NCBI GenBank assembly: GCA_009809945.1
Contig: WTPW01001143.1
Location: forward strand, 171,080-235,079
Reading direction: 5' to 3'
From: Gigaspora margarita
Taxonomy: Eukaryota > Glomeromycota > Glomeromycetes > Diversisporales > Gigasporaceae
DNA: 64,000 nucleotides
The notes beneath the pieces were generated by a model. That model saw only the letters and a list, made by a program, of their open reading frames with translations, was not told the DNA's origin and searched no databases. The translations under genes and the position numbers were made by a program. Positions 31,397-43,639 of the stretch are shown in pieces (position 1 is the first letter of the stretch; each line of letters begins with the position of its first letter).

Positions 31397-31494
31397 CTGT
31401 TAATATATTGGGTAAACTTTTGTTTAAATAAAAATATTTACCCCTATCTTTTCATGATAAAATTATTCAAAATAGGATATATCTTTTTTGAGTA

Positions 31495-32142
31495 CTCAGA
31501 AGCTAGATCTTATTGATTGCTAATGGGTGAGACATAGCAATGAGACTTTGAGATATGTATAATAAGTCTCACCTTAGATAAGTCTCTTCTCGTATAAGTC
31601 TCACCTTTGATCGGATAAGTCTCACCTCTGATCGGATAAGTCTCACCTCTAATAGCTAAATCTCATCTCTGATTGGATAAGTCTCATCTTATTAGCTAAA
31701 TCTCACCTTTGCGAGGTGAGACTTAGCATTTTTTTGTCCTTTGCTAGATAGTAATGAATCACTTTTTGAATTAATTCTAGGATAACATAGAAAATATATG
31801 CTTTTTAGGCTTGAATAGGCCCGCAGAGAAGCACACTCAGACACTTCGGTCCTCAGTGCTCTCTGCTCATTTCAAGGGCAAGCAAAATAGCATAATTTTT
31901 TGCTATTTTATTTAGATTTAAAAACATAGCCAGAACGTTAACAAAGACTACTTACTCCTTAATGTTGGAAGCCCAAATTTAGGGGTAAGGATTGTAAGTT
32001 AACAGGATTTGGCTCTATCATAATTTAGAGCTTGAATTCGATATATGATTAAATATATCAAGAAAGGTTTGTAAAGAGGCTTGGAGCCTCTTCTGGATAC
32101 ATTACCAGAATTCTGTCCTAGAACTCCCATTTTCACCCTACT
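31495..32142 (-). repeat. Right terminal inverted repeat (about 650 bp)
   Basis: Inverted copy of the left end. It has fewer units of the GTGAGACTTATC array (31555-31720) than the left arm, so the arms have diverged by repeat number. It ends CATTTTCACCCTACT at 32142, then the CCTGC duplication and resumed LINE sequence. Confidence 0.85.
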
Positions 32143-32439
32143 CCTGCTCTCCACTCATAAAACAGTGCCCCAGGTGTCTCAAAGAAAAAAGAAAAAATCC
32201 TGTACTCTTTTAAAAGTAAAACACTAACAGTGCAAGATAATGCAGCATCTTCTCAAAAAACAACATATGAGGAGGGTTCCGAAATAGATATGTTTCTTAA
32301 AAGGGAATATAAAGTCTTCAAAAAACAAAAAGAATCTAGACCAATAAACCTAGAAGTAGAAGGGGAAGGTTCTGAGTAGGTAGACTAGAGTTCAACAACT
32401 TAAAGACTGCTAGTATTTTGAAGCGATTTAAAGATAGAA

Positions 32440-35400
32440 AAGAAATTATATTTATAGTAGCAAGTTATAATATTAATGGAATCAAAAATGCAATAGGCAA
32501 AAATTAGAAATGCTAGAAAAATGAATGGAAACAAGGGCTATGCAGTTATAGGACTCATTGAGACAAATATTTCAGCTAAAGAAGATTATTTTCTAACAAA
32601 GAATTTGGAGAAATACAAAGGGTTTTGGTCAAGTAGTAATATAAACAAGAAAAAAGGATCAGGAGTTGGTTTCCTAGAAAGGGAGGATTGGAAAAAATAT
32701 TTAGATCAATTTGTTAGATATAGCGTATTTATGATCGAAGCAGTTTTTTATTTTAGACAACTAGAAATAGTCATTATTATAGTTTATTTACCTCCAAATA
32801 ATAAAGATAAAATCAAACAGGTTCAACAGATGATCATTAAGAAGTATATAAAGAGAACAGCCAAAATACAGATTATTATATGGGTGATTTCAACTACATT
32901 CTGGATTCTGCACTAAACAAATAGAGCTCAACAGAAAATCTATGCAAAAAAAGATTACCATTGCATAGCTGGTTGCTAGGTCAAGGTTTTAAGGATGGAT
33001 TTTGTTGGTTGAACCCAATATCAAAAGCATATAATTGGTCCAACTGTAGGTCTAAAACCAGAATTGATCAGATCTGGATTTCAGAAGGTCTATTAGACAC
33101 TTTATCAAGAGCAGAAATTTATAGCATAGACTATGTCACTTGTAGTGATTACACACTAATTGACGTGAAAATGCAGGTTGAAGAGTTACTTGGATGGATG
33201 AGTGTCATGGCGATTTCTAACCTGCTGTGTACTTGTGGGGTTCTCCTAGTAGACTTCACTCGCTTGGCAATATATCGATGACTGACGTATCGTACAGGTA
33301 CTCCATCCTATAGATACTATACACAGATCAGTTTATTCACTAAGAAATCACAAAGATATTACGGGTTGTTCAAAGATTCACTATTATGAGCATAAAAAGC
33401 TAGGCACTTCCCTCTTGGGATCGATGCCTTATTTATTATTTACTATTTACATTTGCGTCACTGATTATTACATAATTATTTATGCATCATTCATGCAATC
33501 AACATTTAGACTTTTAATTAAAGCCATGCAAATCCCGAAATCACTGATCACGCCATTCCCAGGTCCCGATCAGTACCATGAAATCCCAGGGTAATAGATT
33601 CAACCATGACAATTAGCATTGCAAAAGTGTGTAAAAAGAAGATCACTAGAACAGTATACGAGTATAACAAGGCCATACAAGAGAACTGGCAGGACTATAA
33701 AAAGACCTCTACTAGTATCTGTGCAATAAGCCAAGTATTAAGCGATTAATTAGTGGAACTGGTCAGGAAAATTCTAAGACATGTACATTAGATGAAGCAT
33801 GAGATGCAATAGAAAACAGTATTATCTATGCAGCAAATAAAAACATTTCAAAGAAGAAAATTTATAATTATTCTTAGAATAGAAGAAAAATGCAAGAGTA
33901 CAGAAAAATATGTGTTCGGATATTGTCAAGATTAGCAAAATTTTGAGAAAGGCGAGAAAACTACTAAATAAAGGAAGAGGCTATGACGACAAAAAACTTA
34001 GCGAAGTGAATCAAACCTTGCATACAATAAATGAGAAGTATGAAACAAACATACCTTTGGCCTGCAGGCAATTTTGAATAATTGGTTCACAGATATTAAG
34101 GGCTGGTAGAAACTATTAAAAAGCAGATAGATAAAAGAAAGAGAAGGCTCAACATGTAAATCAATCAGATTAAATACTGATAGAAGATGCAAGAGGATCC
34201 TTAGAGAGCAAGGGAAAATGCTATCAAGCCTTCTTGACAAACCTTTCAATCAGATTTTAATAGATAGACTTATAGTCGAGAGATAGGGCTCTAAGGCATT
34301 AATAAACAATGTGAGTAAAGTATTGGAGAAAGCAAACAAACACTTTCTAAATCAGCTCAAAAAGAGAGAAATTAGGAAGAATAAGATGACCAAGGAATGG
34401 GCTAAGATTTATAGACCAATTGAATTAATTAAAGATAATTGGTACTCAAGTATAGATTTAAACATATCCAAAAAAGAGTAGCAAGATACTTTAAAAAAAG
34501 TTAAAATGAACTCAGCTTCTGGGGCCTCAAAAATTAGTTACAAATTAATTAAAAATGCAGATAACAGGGTTCAGAATATTTTTAGAATTTTTGCAAACAG
34601 GTGTTTAATGGAGGCAAAATTCTAGCCAAATAGAAACTAGCCCAATTGTACCCTATTCCAAAAAACAAGAATTGGAGGTACTGCCTTAACAATATTAGGC
34701 CAATAGCACTATTAGAATTGTTGAGAAAGTGTGTTACTAAAGTGATCACAAAAAGGCTTTTAATAATTTTGGTTGAAAGGTTTATTCTTAAAGGAGCAAA
34801 TTTTGTAGCACTCCCAGGATCATTGACGAAGTACCCAATACAGCTCATGAATGCAATTTTAGAAGAGGCCAAGAAAAAGTTGAAGGAGATTTGGGTCCTT
34901 TTCCCAGACAAGCGAAAAGCATTTGATTCAGTGTCACATAAAATGTTAGAGTTAGCCCTCCAAAGAATCAAGGTCCCGAAAAGGACAATTCAATTTATTA
35001 TAAATTTGTTTAAAAGCAGGAAGTTTAGAGTTTAATAGGTGTGGGTCTTTCTGAAGCAATTACAGTTGAAGATGAATAGATCAAGGAGAAGTAATCTCTC
35101 CTCTGGTATGGCGCATCTTCTACGATCCTCTTTTGGTAAGAGTTCAAAAGTAAAAAATTCTGGGTTATTTAGTAGAGGTTTAGGAGCCAACAGACTTGTC
35201 CAGGAACTTATATCACAAACATACACATAGGCAAACAGTTATCACTTTTACAGATGACACCTCTTGGATTGCTAAAAACAAAGAAGAAATGATCCAAATT
35301 CTACGTATTGCAAAAGATTTTATCAAATTAATAATATTGAGATTTATAGAAGCAAATCCAAGCTACTAGTATAGAATTCTAATTTAAGTAAGGAGGAGAA

Positions 35401-37900
35401 GTGCATCCAAGTTAATAAGGACATGGTTAGACCCAAAGATAATCAATCCCTCATAAGAATATTAGGAGTATGATTAGGAAATAATCTAAAAGAAAAGCTA
35501 GTCACGAATAGAGCAAAAGGAATAGTATGGCAGGCTATATGGCTCTTTAGAAAAAGTATATCACGCCTAGCCAATGTGCTTACATTAATAATATGTTCCT
35601 TTTACCAAAGCTGACATACATGCTCCAGGTCTCCAGATTATTACCAAAGAGCCTAAAAAAAATACAACAGCCCTTTCTGAAGCTCATTAAACACAAAATT
35701 GAAGTTAAAAGGTCCATAGGCAACTTTTTTATTACAACAAGGACCTCATTAGTTGTCGACGCCTCAATCATAAGCTGGTAGCTAGGCAAATTGTAGTATT
35801 ATATAAGCAAGTGAACCAAGAGGATGCTCGGTCTGGTCTTGCAAGAATTAGAATTAAACAAAGGTACCTCAATGCTGGTCTAACAAAAAAAATAGAAGAT
35901 AATGCTACTATGCAGGATCTGTATAGATCGTGGAAAAGTAATCTGTCATGTCTGGCTTTACTTAAAGCAAAGGAGCTCGGGCTGAACTTTCATTTCAATA
36001 ATGAGAAGTGGAATCTTGCAGAGCTGGGTGTTATAATTAAAGATCTGTTAAAAAATTTAGATGCATTAGGCCTAACTAAAGAGCTCAAAAAACTCAATAT
36101 CATTTATCTTAATCAACTCATTATCAAGGATGGGAAAAGTCTAATATGATGGCAGCAACTCATGTTGGCATGGGGTTCTAGTAGAAAAGGAAGGAAAGCT
36201 AAATAGTTTGCTATAGTTGAGGGGGATGTTCTTCAAAACCACAGGGCAAGAGTATTAAAGGGAAATTTTACAGTTCGCTCTCAGGAAATTCCAAGGCTTG
36301 CCATGAATCGGAACTTAACTTCTAATAATAATAGATGCAAAGAGTGGATATGGCTTCAAGACAAGGAGAACTTAGATGAAGTACACAGAATTATCAGGAA
36401 AGGAGAAAAAAGAGTTCTTACAGAGAATAAGAGTCATAATATAAATTTAGAAAATAGTGAAATGTTACTTTCAAAATTCAACTGCCAAGACGAACAAGGT
36501 AACAAAAGGCTCAAGTGTATAAAATGGGTATGTAAGGAAGAAATTGTCACCTAGCTTCTGAGACTGACTTTTAAATCTTGCAAAAGAATAGTCCCTGTTT
36601 TTGAAGATTTTATAGAGAAAAGGAGTGTAATTAAAAAGAAATTTGCCTTGAAAGCAGGTAAAGAATTGGTGCGATTAAAACCAGTAAAACAAAGAGAATT
36701 AGAAATATTGAATAAAAAGAGTTTTGAATCAGCTTTAAGAGATTTATTAATAAACAGATTAGATTCAATCTAGGTCTAGAAAAAAGTAAATTTATATTTT
36801 ATATGAATAGTTCTCTATTTAAAGAGGAGGGTACCTTAGTTATGGGTGCAGTTTAGTTACAGACAGATAGTGAAAGGTCAAAGACTGTTCTGTAGGGTTT
36901 TGCCAAATTGGAAAACTGGCCTTTATTTTCGAAGCCAGAATTAGTAGCTATTTGGCTAGTTTGTTAATAGCCCTATTAATAGTATAGTCTTAATTCATAA
37001 GGATAGTACTGTCGCAATTGAATGTATAAGAGGTAGGAAAGAATATCTAGATGTGATCTCGAAATAGTGTAAAGTTAAAAATTAGAATGTACAAATGAAG
37101 ATTCATAATCTAATATGAATGAAGCAGATTAAATTAGAGCTTATCAAAGTCAAAAGCTATGACAACAATTTCTGGAATGACAGGGCTGACTTTCTTGCAA
37201 AGAAGAGAGCCAGACAGGGTATAATAGTAGATATCATACCATAAACGAACGATTGGTTAACATGCAGCCTTAGTTGGAAAAATAACGTAGTAGAAACAAA
37301 AATAAGATCTTTTATTAAAAGAATACAAAATACCCAAATCAGCGCAGAATGGAAGGAATCGAGTACTTACAAAAGTCTGGAGCGAGAAGAAGATAGTAAA
37401 GAGCTATTTTATTGACAGTTATTTTGGTCACACCTAAAGGAACTGTCAGAAGTAAAATGTAACTTATTGGCAAGGGATAAATGTTTAGTATTCAGGTTAA
37501 AGGTTTTGTGTAATGGGCTGCTATTAATGCAGGAGTTAAAAAGGTAAAGACCAGAAATATACAAGGATACTAGCTATAAGCTGTGCAGTGAAAACATGCC
37601 AGAAACTCTTGAACACCTTGGGGTTTGCAAAAGCCTGAGGGCAACATGGATAATATCGAAACAGTGGCCTTAGAGATTGATTGGAAAGAACTTTTAGCAG
37701 AAGAAAGAAGTCTGGGGCCTTTAAGAGACTTTAAGGAGATTCTTTTTGCTATGAAGCTTAGCAATAGAAAGAAAACTTTTCTTAGAGTGCATTTAGCCAA
37801 GGAGCTGCTTCCAGAAAGTATCTTTAAATAGTTGGAGACCAGAGGAATTAGATGAAGGAATCTTAGGATCTGTACTAAGATTTTTCTTTTTTCAATATGG
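32440..37900 (+). pseudogene. LINE ORF2: endonuclease, reverse transcriptase, RNase H
   Basis: Starts with an APE-type endonuclease (VASYNINGIK; LIETNIS with the catalytic Glu; YMGDFN in a shifted frame at 32880; SKTRIDQIWIS; CSDYTLIDV, where the usual SDH is SDY). A 409-bp LTR interrupts at 33203. The reverse transcriptase spans about 34500-35400: NSASGASKISY, YPIPKNKNWRYC, FPDKRKAFDSVS, then TDDTSWIAK for the catalytic DD. A long thumb/connection region follows (35593-36550), then RNase H remnants (36800-37250, ending NDRADFLAKKRA) and a Cys/His end. Many stops and shifts; a dead copy, but nearly full length. Confidence 0.8.
33203..33611. mobile_element. Solo LTR in the LINE endonuclease region
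   Basis: 409 bp bounded by TGTCATGG and CCATGACA, the TG..CA inverted ends of LTRs. LINE coding homology stops before it and resumes after it (AKVCKKKITRTVYEYNK). Five flanking bases are ATGAG on the left and ATTAG on the right, a duplication with one change. It resembles no other LTR in the window. It could also be a MITE with 8-bp inverted ends. Confidence 0.6.
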
Positions 37901-38360
37901 AATAGTTTTTACAACTCTATTTGAAGAGAAAGGTGTACAAGGGTTGCAGAATGGAAAAAAGAACAGGAATCACAAGAAGCATGAAAGGTTGGGTCCTTTG
38001 GGCAAAGACAAAAAGAAGAATACTGCAGCATTGAATGGTCCAAAGCGAAATATTGCTAATGAAGAAAATACCAAAGCATCATGAAGAAGAGAAGTTAACT
38101 CTCTTTGGACAAAGGCAATAGAGAAGTATATTTAAAGTGGTTTCAAGCCACTATAGTTTGGTTTTTGACAAAGCTAACACAGAAACCTGGCTTACCTGTA
38201 AGCTAGTACAATAGGTTGCATCTAGGTACTCACGAAGCAACCGGATGATGCCAGGCATTTATATGTAGTATAGTAAATTTGTAATATTGTATTAAGTATT
38301 ATAATAGTATTATATAAAATAAAGCACTGATGAGACTGTCAAAGCTAAAAAAAAACTTGG
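37901..38360 (+). mobile_element. LINE 3' untranslated end
   Basis: Sequence after the last ORF2 homology, with AATAAAG (about 38321) and an A-rich run at about 38350. This is the likely 3' end of the LINE that starts near 17035. Without the 13.6-kb insertion and the solo LTR the LINE would be roughly 7 kb. Confidence 0.45.
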
Positions 38361-38479
38361 CTTAGAAAAAAGAAGAAGAAAAAAATAAAAAAAAAATAAA
38401 AAAATGTTATACATTAATTTTTTCTAATTTTTGCACTTTTCAACTTTTGCATTTTTCAATACTATTATGTCTGATCCAG

Positions 38480-38717
38480 TTATAACAATATCTGACCCGT
38501 GAGCTATACAGGCCACCTAAACCAGGTTAGAACACTAGATATAGCCAGTATATATAGTTTATAACCAACTCATATGGCTTATCTACATGGATGACCTATG
38601 GGTTGACCCATAGGTGACCCACAAATTGCCTACTCGAGTGGGCTATAATTTGATCTGGGTCACCTACCCACTCATGGGTGATACAAGTTATAACTACTCG
38701 GGTCAGAACACTAACTA
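38480..38717. repeat. Repeat family G copy next to integrase
   Basis: Carries the GGTCACC/GGGTGACC phrases of the 12503-14050 block, including GACCCATAGGTGACC and GGGTCACCTACCCACTC-like stretches. It ends sharply where the Ty3 integrase fragment begins. Non-coding. Confidence 0.45.
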
Positions 38718-39109
38718 TTGGAAAAGAATGGAGAAAGATGTTAAGAAATATATAAACAGCTGTGAAAGCTATCAAAGAAATAAGATATCAAATCAGGTCT
38801 CTACGGAACTGCTACAACCGTTAAATATTTCAAAACAGCTTTGAGAGCACATTTTGATAGATTTCATAATGCACTTACCAGTTACTGTGAAAGGTTATAC
38901 TGCTATTATAGTAGTAATCAACCGTTTTAGTAAAAGAGCATACTTTATTTCTACTTTAACAACTGTCATGGTACTAGAAATAGCAAAATTATACTTTCAA
39001 GAAGTATATAAAAATTACGAAATATCATGTGGAATTGTATCTGTTCAAGACCCGAAGTTCTTTAGAAGCTTTTGGAAGAAATTATTTAGGTTGCTAGGAA
39101 CGAAGCTAT
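38718..39109 (+). pseudogene. Ty3/Gypsy integrase, first part
   Basis: Begins YWKRMEKDVKKYINSCESY, the end of the HHCC zinc module (second Cys now Tyr), then LIDFIMHLPVT (first catalytic Asp), AIIVVINRFSKRAYF (usual VIDRFSK, Asp to Asn), EIAKLYFQEVYK, SVQDPKF (second catalytic Asp) and RLLGTKL. It breaks at 39109, where an LTR begins. One TGA lies at 38842-38844. The gene resumes at 48697. It has the same orientation as, and may be the distal part of, the element at 10632-12500. Confidence 0.8.
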
Positions 39110-39537
39110 TGTTACAAGTAACTATAGCCTTCAATATAGTACTTGCAATACAGCACACAGTGACAGGGATCTTGTAAGAGTCAGAGAAGATATGAAGTGG
39201 TGTGAAAGTAGAATATTACTTCACTAGAGCAGTTCAGTATATATTTATCAAATAACAAGAGTATATTTATTGAGCAAAGATATATTTTATTTATTTAGAT
39301 AATAATATTTAAGAGATATAACTATTTTAGGCATTAGAGAGAGGAGGAGGGAAATCTGAGTCTAAGCTAAAGAGCTAGCATGTAGAGAGTCAGAAAGCTA
39401 GGGTTTATATATCTTTTTGTAAAACTAATAAAACTAATAAAACTGCTGCTGCGCAATTGTGTTTTGAACTTATTTGTATTACAATTGCTATGTTTTAGAA
39501 TGTTTTGGAAATAGAACAAGAAAGCTGTTCTATAACA
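39110..39537 (-). repeat. LTR of element A (3' LTR)
   Basis: 428 bp, TGTTACAAGT..CTATAACA. About 95 percent identical by eye to 48180-48696 apart from a shorter AAAACTAAT stretch. Confidence 0.85.
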
Positions 39538-39639
39538 TTTCTATTCCCTTTAAGAACAAACTCTGTGAGTTCCTAACTCTAATAATTCAGTAATTCTTCT
39601 TAGATAACTTCTTCAAGCTATTAAGGAAAATATACTGTG

Positions 39640-40330
39640 TCTGGTATAATTATGATAATTTCCAACAATTGAACACTTGATAAGCTTTTCAGCATTTTTC
39701 CAACTGCTATAAGTTCTATACAATCCCAAAGCAGGTTTCATAACCTTTCATATTTCTTTTGTTATATTATAGTCATTCTGAAAATCTGTTGAAGTTTTCC
39801 CAAGTAGTAACAAGCTTCTAATGTCCGTATTTGTTTTTCTTTTTGGCTCTCATGAGTCTCTTGGTTTAGCTGAGAAATTATTTCACTTGCTTGGTCCTTT
39901 CAAGTGAATATTAGAAGAGGATTCGCTTTAATAACAGTCGTAGCTTCAGTGTTTATTAAATCTTCTTTAATTCTAGTTAAGACAGAGTCTAGTTCTAAAT
40001 TCAGCTCATGTTCTTTAACATTTTCTGGTTTATAATTTCATATAATATTGTTAATTCTTTATTTAGTAGGAGTTCGATAGTTGCTTTGGTATAATTATTA
40101 GAGAGATTATTTGGTAAAGGATCTGTGTTTCTGTAGAAAGTTGTAAAAAAAGAAAAATAGTAGTTCTATCTGTAACTATAGCTTGGTCTCTTGTAATAAT
40201 AAGACTATCATTAAAGGCCAAAGGATCTTGGTCCAATTTTTAACCAATGCAGTCAGACTAATTAGATTTTTGAGGTTGAAGGTTGACTGTTTCCATTTTA
40301 AGGATTAAAGTTTTGTTATTGGAAGAAAAG
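39640..40330 (-). pseudogene. Extra ORF downstream of integrase in element A
   Basis: Between integrase and the 3' LTR, a minus-strand frame starts METVNLQPQKSN and continues LDQDPLAFNDSLIITRDQAI through two stops, then helical fragments to about 39700. A similarly placed frame (start MTTSTLQSQTLLALQYL) exists in element B at about 52930-53460. The position is that of env or accessory genes in LTR elements, but no signal peptide or membrane segment is evident. Family unknown. Confidence 0.35.
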
Positions 40331-40854
40331 GAAAAGGAGAAATGTTTTTAAAAATTTTAATAGTAGAATGAAAGTAGCTAATCTAATAAAAAAATATTGT
40401 TGTACATGCTAAATTAAATAATAGGGCTGTGTGATTGTTTCACAGCATAAATCATGTAACTCAAAAGTTCGTAATGTTGATCACATGACTAAAAATTTTT
40501 TGCAGATCAAAAATGCCATCAAGTTGATTTGCGCGTTCTAATGACGTTTTCGTACTAAGATAAGCTTAGTAGAAAAGATTCAAAAATTTTCGTTAGGTAT
40601 ATAGTCAAAACTTCAGCTCGATCGGAGCGATATTGATCGACTTTACTTAGCAGCAAACGTTCTACAAATTCAAAAATCCAATTTTTGTGCTTCAAAAGGT
40701 TTAACAAAATTTCTATTTTTAGTTAAAAGTGGGGTAAATTTAAATTCTAAAAAAAACTTGTTCGTCATGCATGATAATTAAGGGGTAGATCAAGGGGCAG
40801 TACTGTGTTTCCATCTGTTTTAAGAATTTCTCTCTTGAAATTCTAAATGACAAT

Positions 40855-41850
40855 TATAGGTTGCCAATTCTGTTTTTCGTAGTATTTAACAAGATGATCA
40901 CTATTGTAATACTGCTTTAATGTTTTTCCATTCATTGTACACAGTTTATAGGCACCATTATTTAATTTTTCCTTAATAATAAATGGTCCTATTTTTTTTT
41001 CTTCAAATTTTGCAGAGTGAGAGGCTTCAATGTTTTTTCTTTGTAACCAAACTTTGTCTCCAATTTCAAATTCTACTTTTTGTATTCTTGAGTCAAATCT
41101 AACTTTCTGTTTCTTTGGGATTTAATTGTATTCTTTCTGGCATTATTATATTGGTATAGTAATTCTTCTATTAGTTCAAAAGCTCTTTGTAATATACTGT
41201 TTTCTAAAGATATTTCTTCATCTGAGTTAGCTGGGTCTATCGGAATAACAGCTTCAATGGGTAGGATAGCTTGTTTACCATATACTAAGTAGAAAGGGGT
41301 GTATTTAGTGATTGCATGTCTCTTGGTTCTGTATGCAAACAGTACGGCAGATATGTTTAGGTCCTAATCTTCAATATTTTCTGTGACTTTTGCAAGAGAA
41401 TTGCAAAGTGTTCTATTTAATCTTTCAACCATTGCATTAGTTTGGGGATGGTAAGATGAGAGAATATGTGTTTTATTAAAAACTTTTCATACAATATTCT
41501 AACAACTTCACTAGTGAAATTTTTCCTATTATCAGAAAGAATAATCTTGGGGACTCAATGTTTACAAACAATTTCTTCAAAGATGAACTTTGCTAGAGTT
41601 TCTGTACCTGCATCTAGTACAGCTTTAGCTTCAGGCCAGCGAGCAAGATAGTCAGTTGCAACAATAATATAATGATTGTTGCGAGCAGTTATTGGTAGAG
41701 GTCCTACTAAATCTATGCCTATTCGTTCATAGGCTCTTTCAACTTGGATAGGGTGAAGAGGTTCTTTTCTTTTGCTTTTGTCTCATCTTTGGCAGACTTC
41801 ATATAAGCGAACATAATTTAGAAAATCTTTGTACATTTGATCCCAATATT
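40855..41850 (-). pseudogene. Integrase of element A
   Basis: Reads (minus) through IGIDLVGPLPITARNN (first Asp), IILSDNRKNF (second Asp), HPQTNAMVERLNRTL (Glu), LFAYRTKRHAITKYTP, and a C-terminal GPFIIKEKLNNGAYKL-type module (VWLQRKNIEAS before it). All three catalytic acids are present. In-frame stops and at least one shift occur, e.g. after VTENIED near 41365. Typical Ty3/Gypsy integrase with a GPF/Y module. Confidence 0.8.
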
Positions 41851-41989
41851 AATGCTCAAATATCTTATAATACATAGCATCTGTTCCTAAATGTCCAGTG
41901 GTAGAATGACTATGCATCATATATAGGATAGGTTCTACTTTGGTTCATTTAATTACTCTAATAGGTTTGTCTGGATCTTTTCAGTTCTT

Positions 41990-43300
41990 TTTATATAATA
42001 ATTTGTCTTTTATTTTATAATATCTAGATTGATTAATAATTGTCTACTTTTATTGTCTGATAAATTAGTGGAGAGGGTGTTTGTTTCTAGATATTCTATA
42101 AATTTTGATAGTGGTCTAAATTTATGTAAAGGCAGTAGTAGAGGAGTGTGTCTGAGTTAGTAATCGAGAGAGGGCATCCATATTTGAATGGATTCTTCCA
42201 GGTTTATGTACAATGGTAAAATGATATAGTTGAGTTTCATTATCCATTATTCTAGGTATCCTTTTGGTTGAGAAGACTTTAACCACTTATAAGTGGAGTG
42301 GTCTGTAACTAGTGTGAAATGATAGTGCCAAATATTTATGAAAATATTCAATAGCCCATACAATGGTAGCACATTCTAGTTCAGTAGTTTCATAGTTCAT
42401 TTCTTCTCTTTTTAAGTTTTACTCGCATAAGCAATTGGGTGTTCCTTTTTATCTTTTGATATTTGACTGAGTGTAGCTCCAAATCCTGTATAGAAAGCAT
42501 CAGTAGCTAAAATGAATTCCTTTTTGTAGTCAGGATATATTAGGATAGGGGAAGTAGTAAGTCAGTACTTGAGTTCATCAAAGGCTTTTTGAAATTGGTC
42601 ATTTCATTCATAAGTATTGTCCTTATGCAACAATTGGTAAAGAGGGTAGGCAATAGAGAAAAGTATTTATAAACTGTCAGTAGTATCCAGCAAGACCTAA
42701 AAATGAGCATAGCTGGGTAACACTTTTTGGAAATTGGATTTGCTGAACAGCAATTATCTTGTCTAGGTCTAGAGGGATTCCTTTTTCTTCTATTATTTGT
42801 CCTAGAAAAAGTAGGCATTTTATCCAAAAATTATATTTTTCAATATTCAACTTTAATCCTGCTTCATATATTCTGGTAAACACTTCTCTTAGATGTTTAA
42901 TATGCTATCAAATGTTTTTGAGAAGACATTGATATCATCTAGGTATACTACCACATATTTGTAAACTATGCCTTTGTAAACTTTATTCATAAGACGTTAG
43001 AAGGTAGTAGGGAATTACACAATTCAAAAGACATAACATTGAACTCATAGGTTCCATATCTGGTGATAAAAGCAGGTTTCTCTCTGTCTTCTGGGTGTAC
43101 TTTTACTTGCTAGTATCTACTCATAAGGTCAAGGATGTAAAAATAGGTAGCTCTAGCAAGTGAGTCAAGCATGTTATCTATTAGGGGTGGGGGTATTGGT
43201 TCTTTGGTTCTTTTTGGTAACAGCATTGAGTTTTTAGTAGTTTACACAAAATATTTTCTTTCCATTTTTCTTTGTTACCAATACAATAGGAGAGGCCCAA
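41990..43300 (-). pseudogene. Reverse transcriptase and RNase H of element A
   Basis: Minus-strand fragments: YEFNVMSFELCN (43000-43050), VVYLDDINVFSKTF with an intact catalytic YLDD (about 42930-42960), then AGLKLNIEKYNFW, FLGQIIEEKGIPLD, VTQLCSFLGLAGYY (42677-42883). RNase H pieces follow at 42050-42600. Stops separate the pieces. This order and these motifs are Ty3/Gypsy. Confidence 0.8.
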
Positions 43301-43639
43301 GGGCTGGAGAAATCTTTTATTAACTTGTTATCCAACATTTGTTGTACTTCTTTATTAATGAATTTTTGTTCAATATGAGGCACTATATAAGGGCAAGAAC
43401 TAACAGGAGGTATGTTTTCAGTAAAGACTCTATAGTTACTAGATCAGGTTTACCTAGTTGGGTCATATCTTTTGCAAAGAAATCTGCAAATTCAAGAAGC
43501 AGTTGTCGAAATTGGGCTCCTTGGTCAGTAGTTAAGGGTTCTACTTTGGTTTTATTTCTTGAGTCACAGTATAAATTTCTCGAATAATTCTGGGTCTAGA
43601 ATTGTCTGTATTTTCAAGTAGTTTTTGATCTTGCTTAGG

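Larger units (their letters stand above)
18532..32142. mobile_element. Polinton-like element with Gag and retropepsin (13.6 kb)
   Basis: Both ends carry long inverted repeats starting AGTAGGG(C/T)GAAAATG, bounded by CCTGC duplications. Inside are a Polinton-type integrase, a protein-primed PolB with an N-terminal zinc finger, a coiled-coil/Gag/CCHC region, a retropepsin, a Cys-rich repeat protein, an HTH-like protein and several short ORFs. PolB plus rve integrase in long terminal repeats defines Polinton/Maverick elements. I find no adenovirus-type protease, packaging ATPase or jelly-roll capsid gene. Stops and shifts in most genes show that this copy is inactive. It lies between ORF1 and ORF2 of a LINE. 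Confidence 0.85.
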
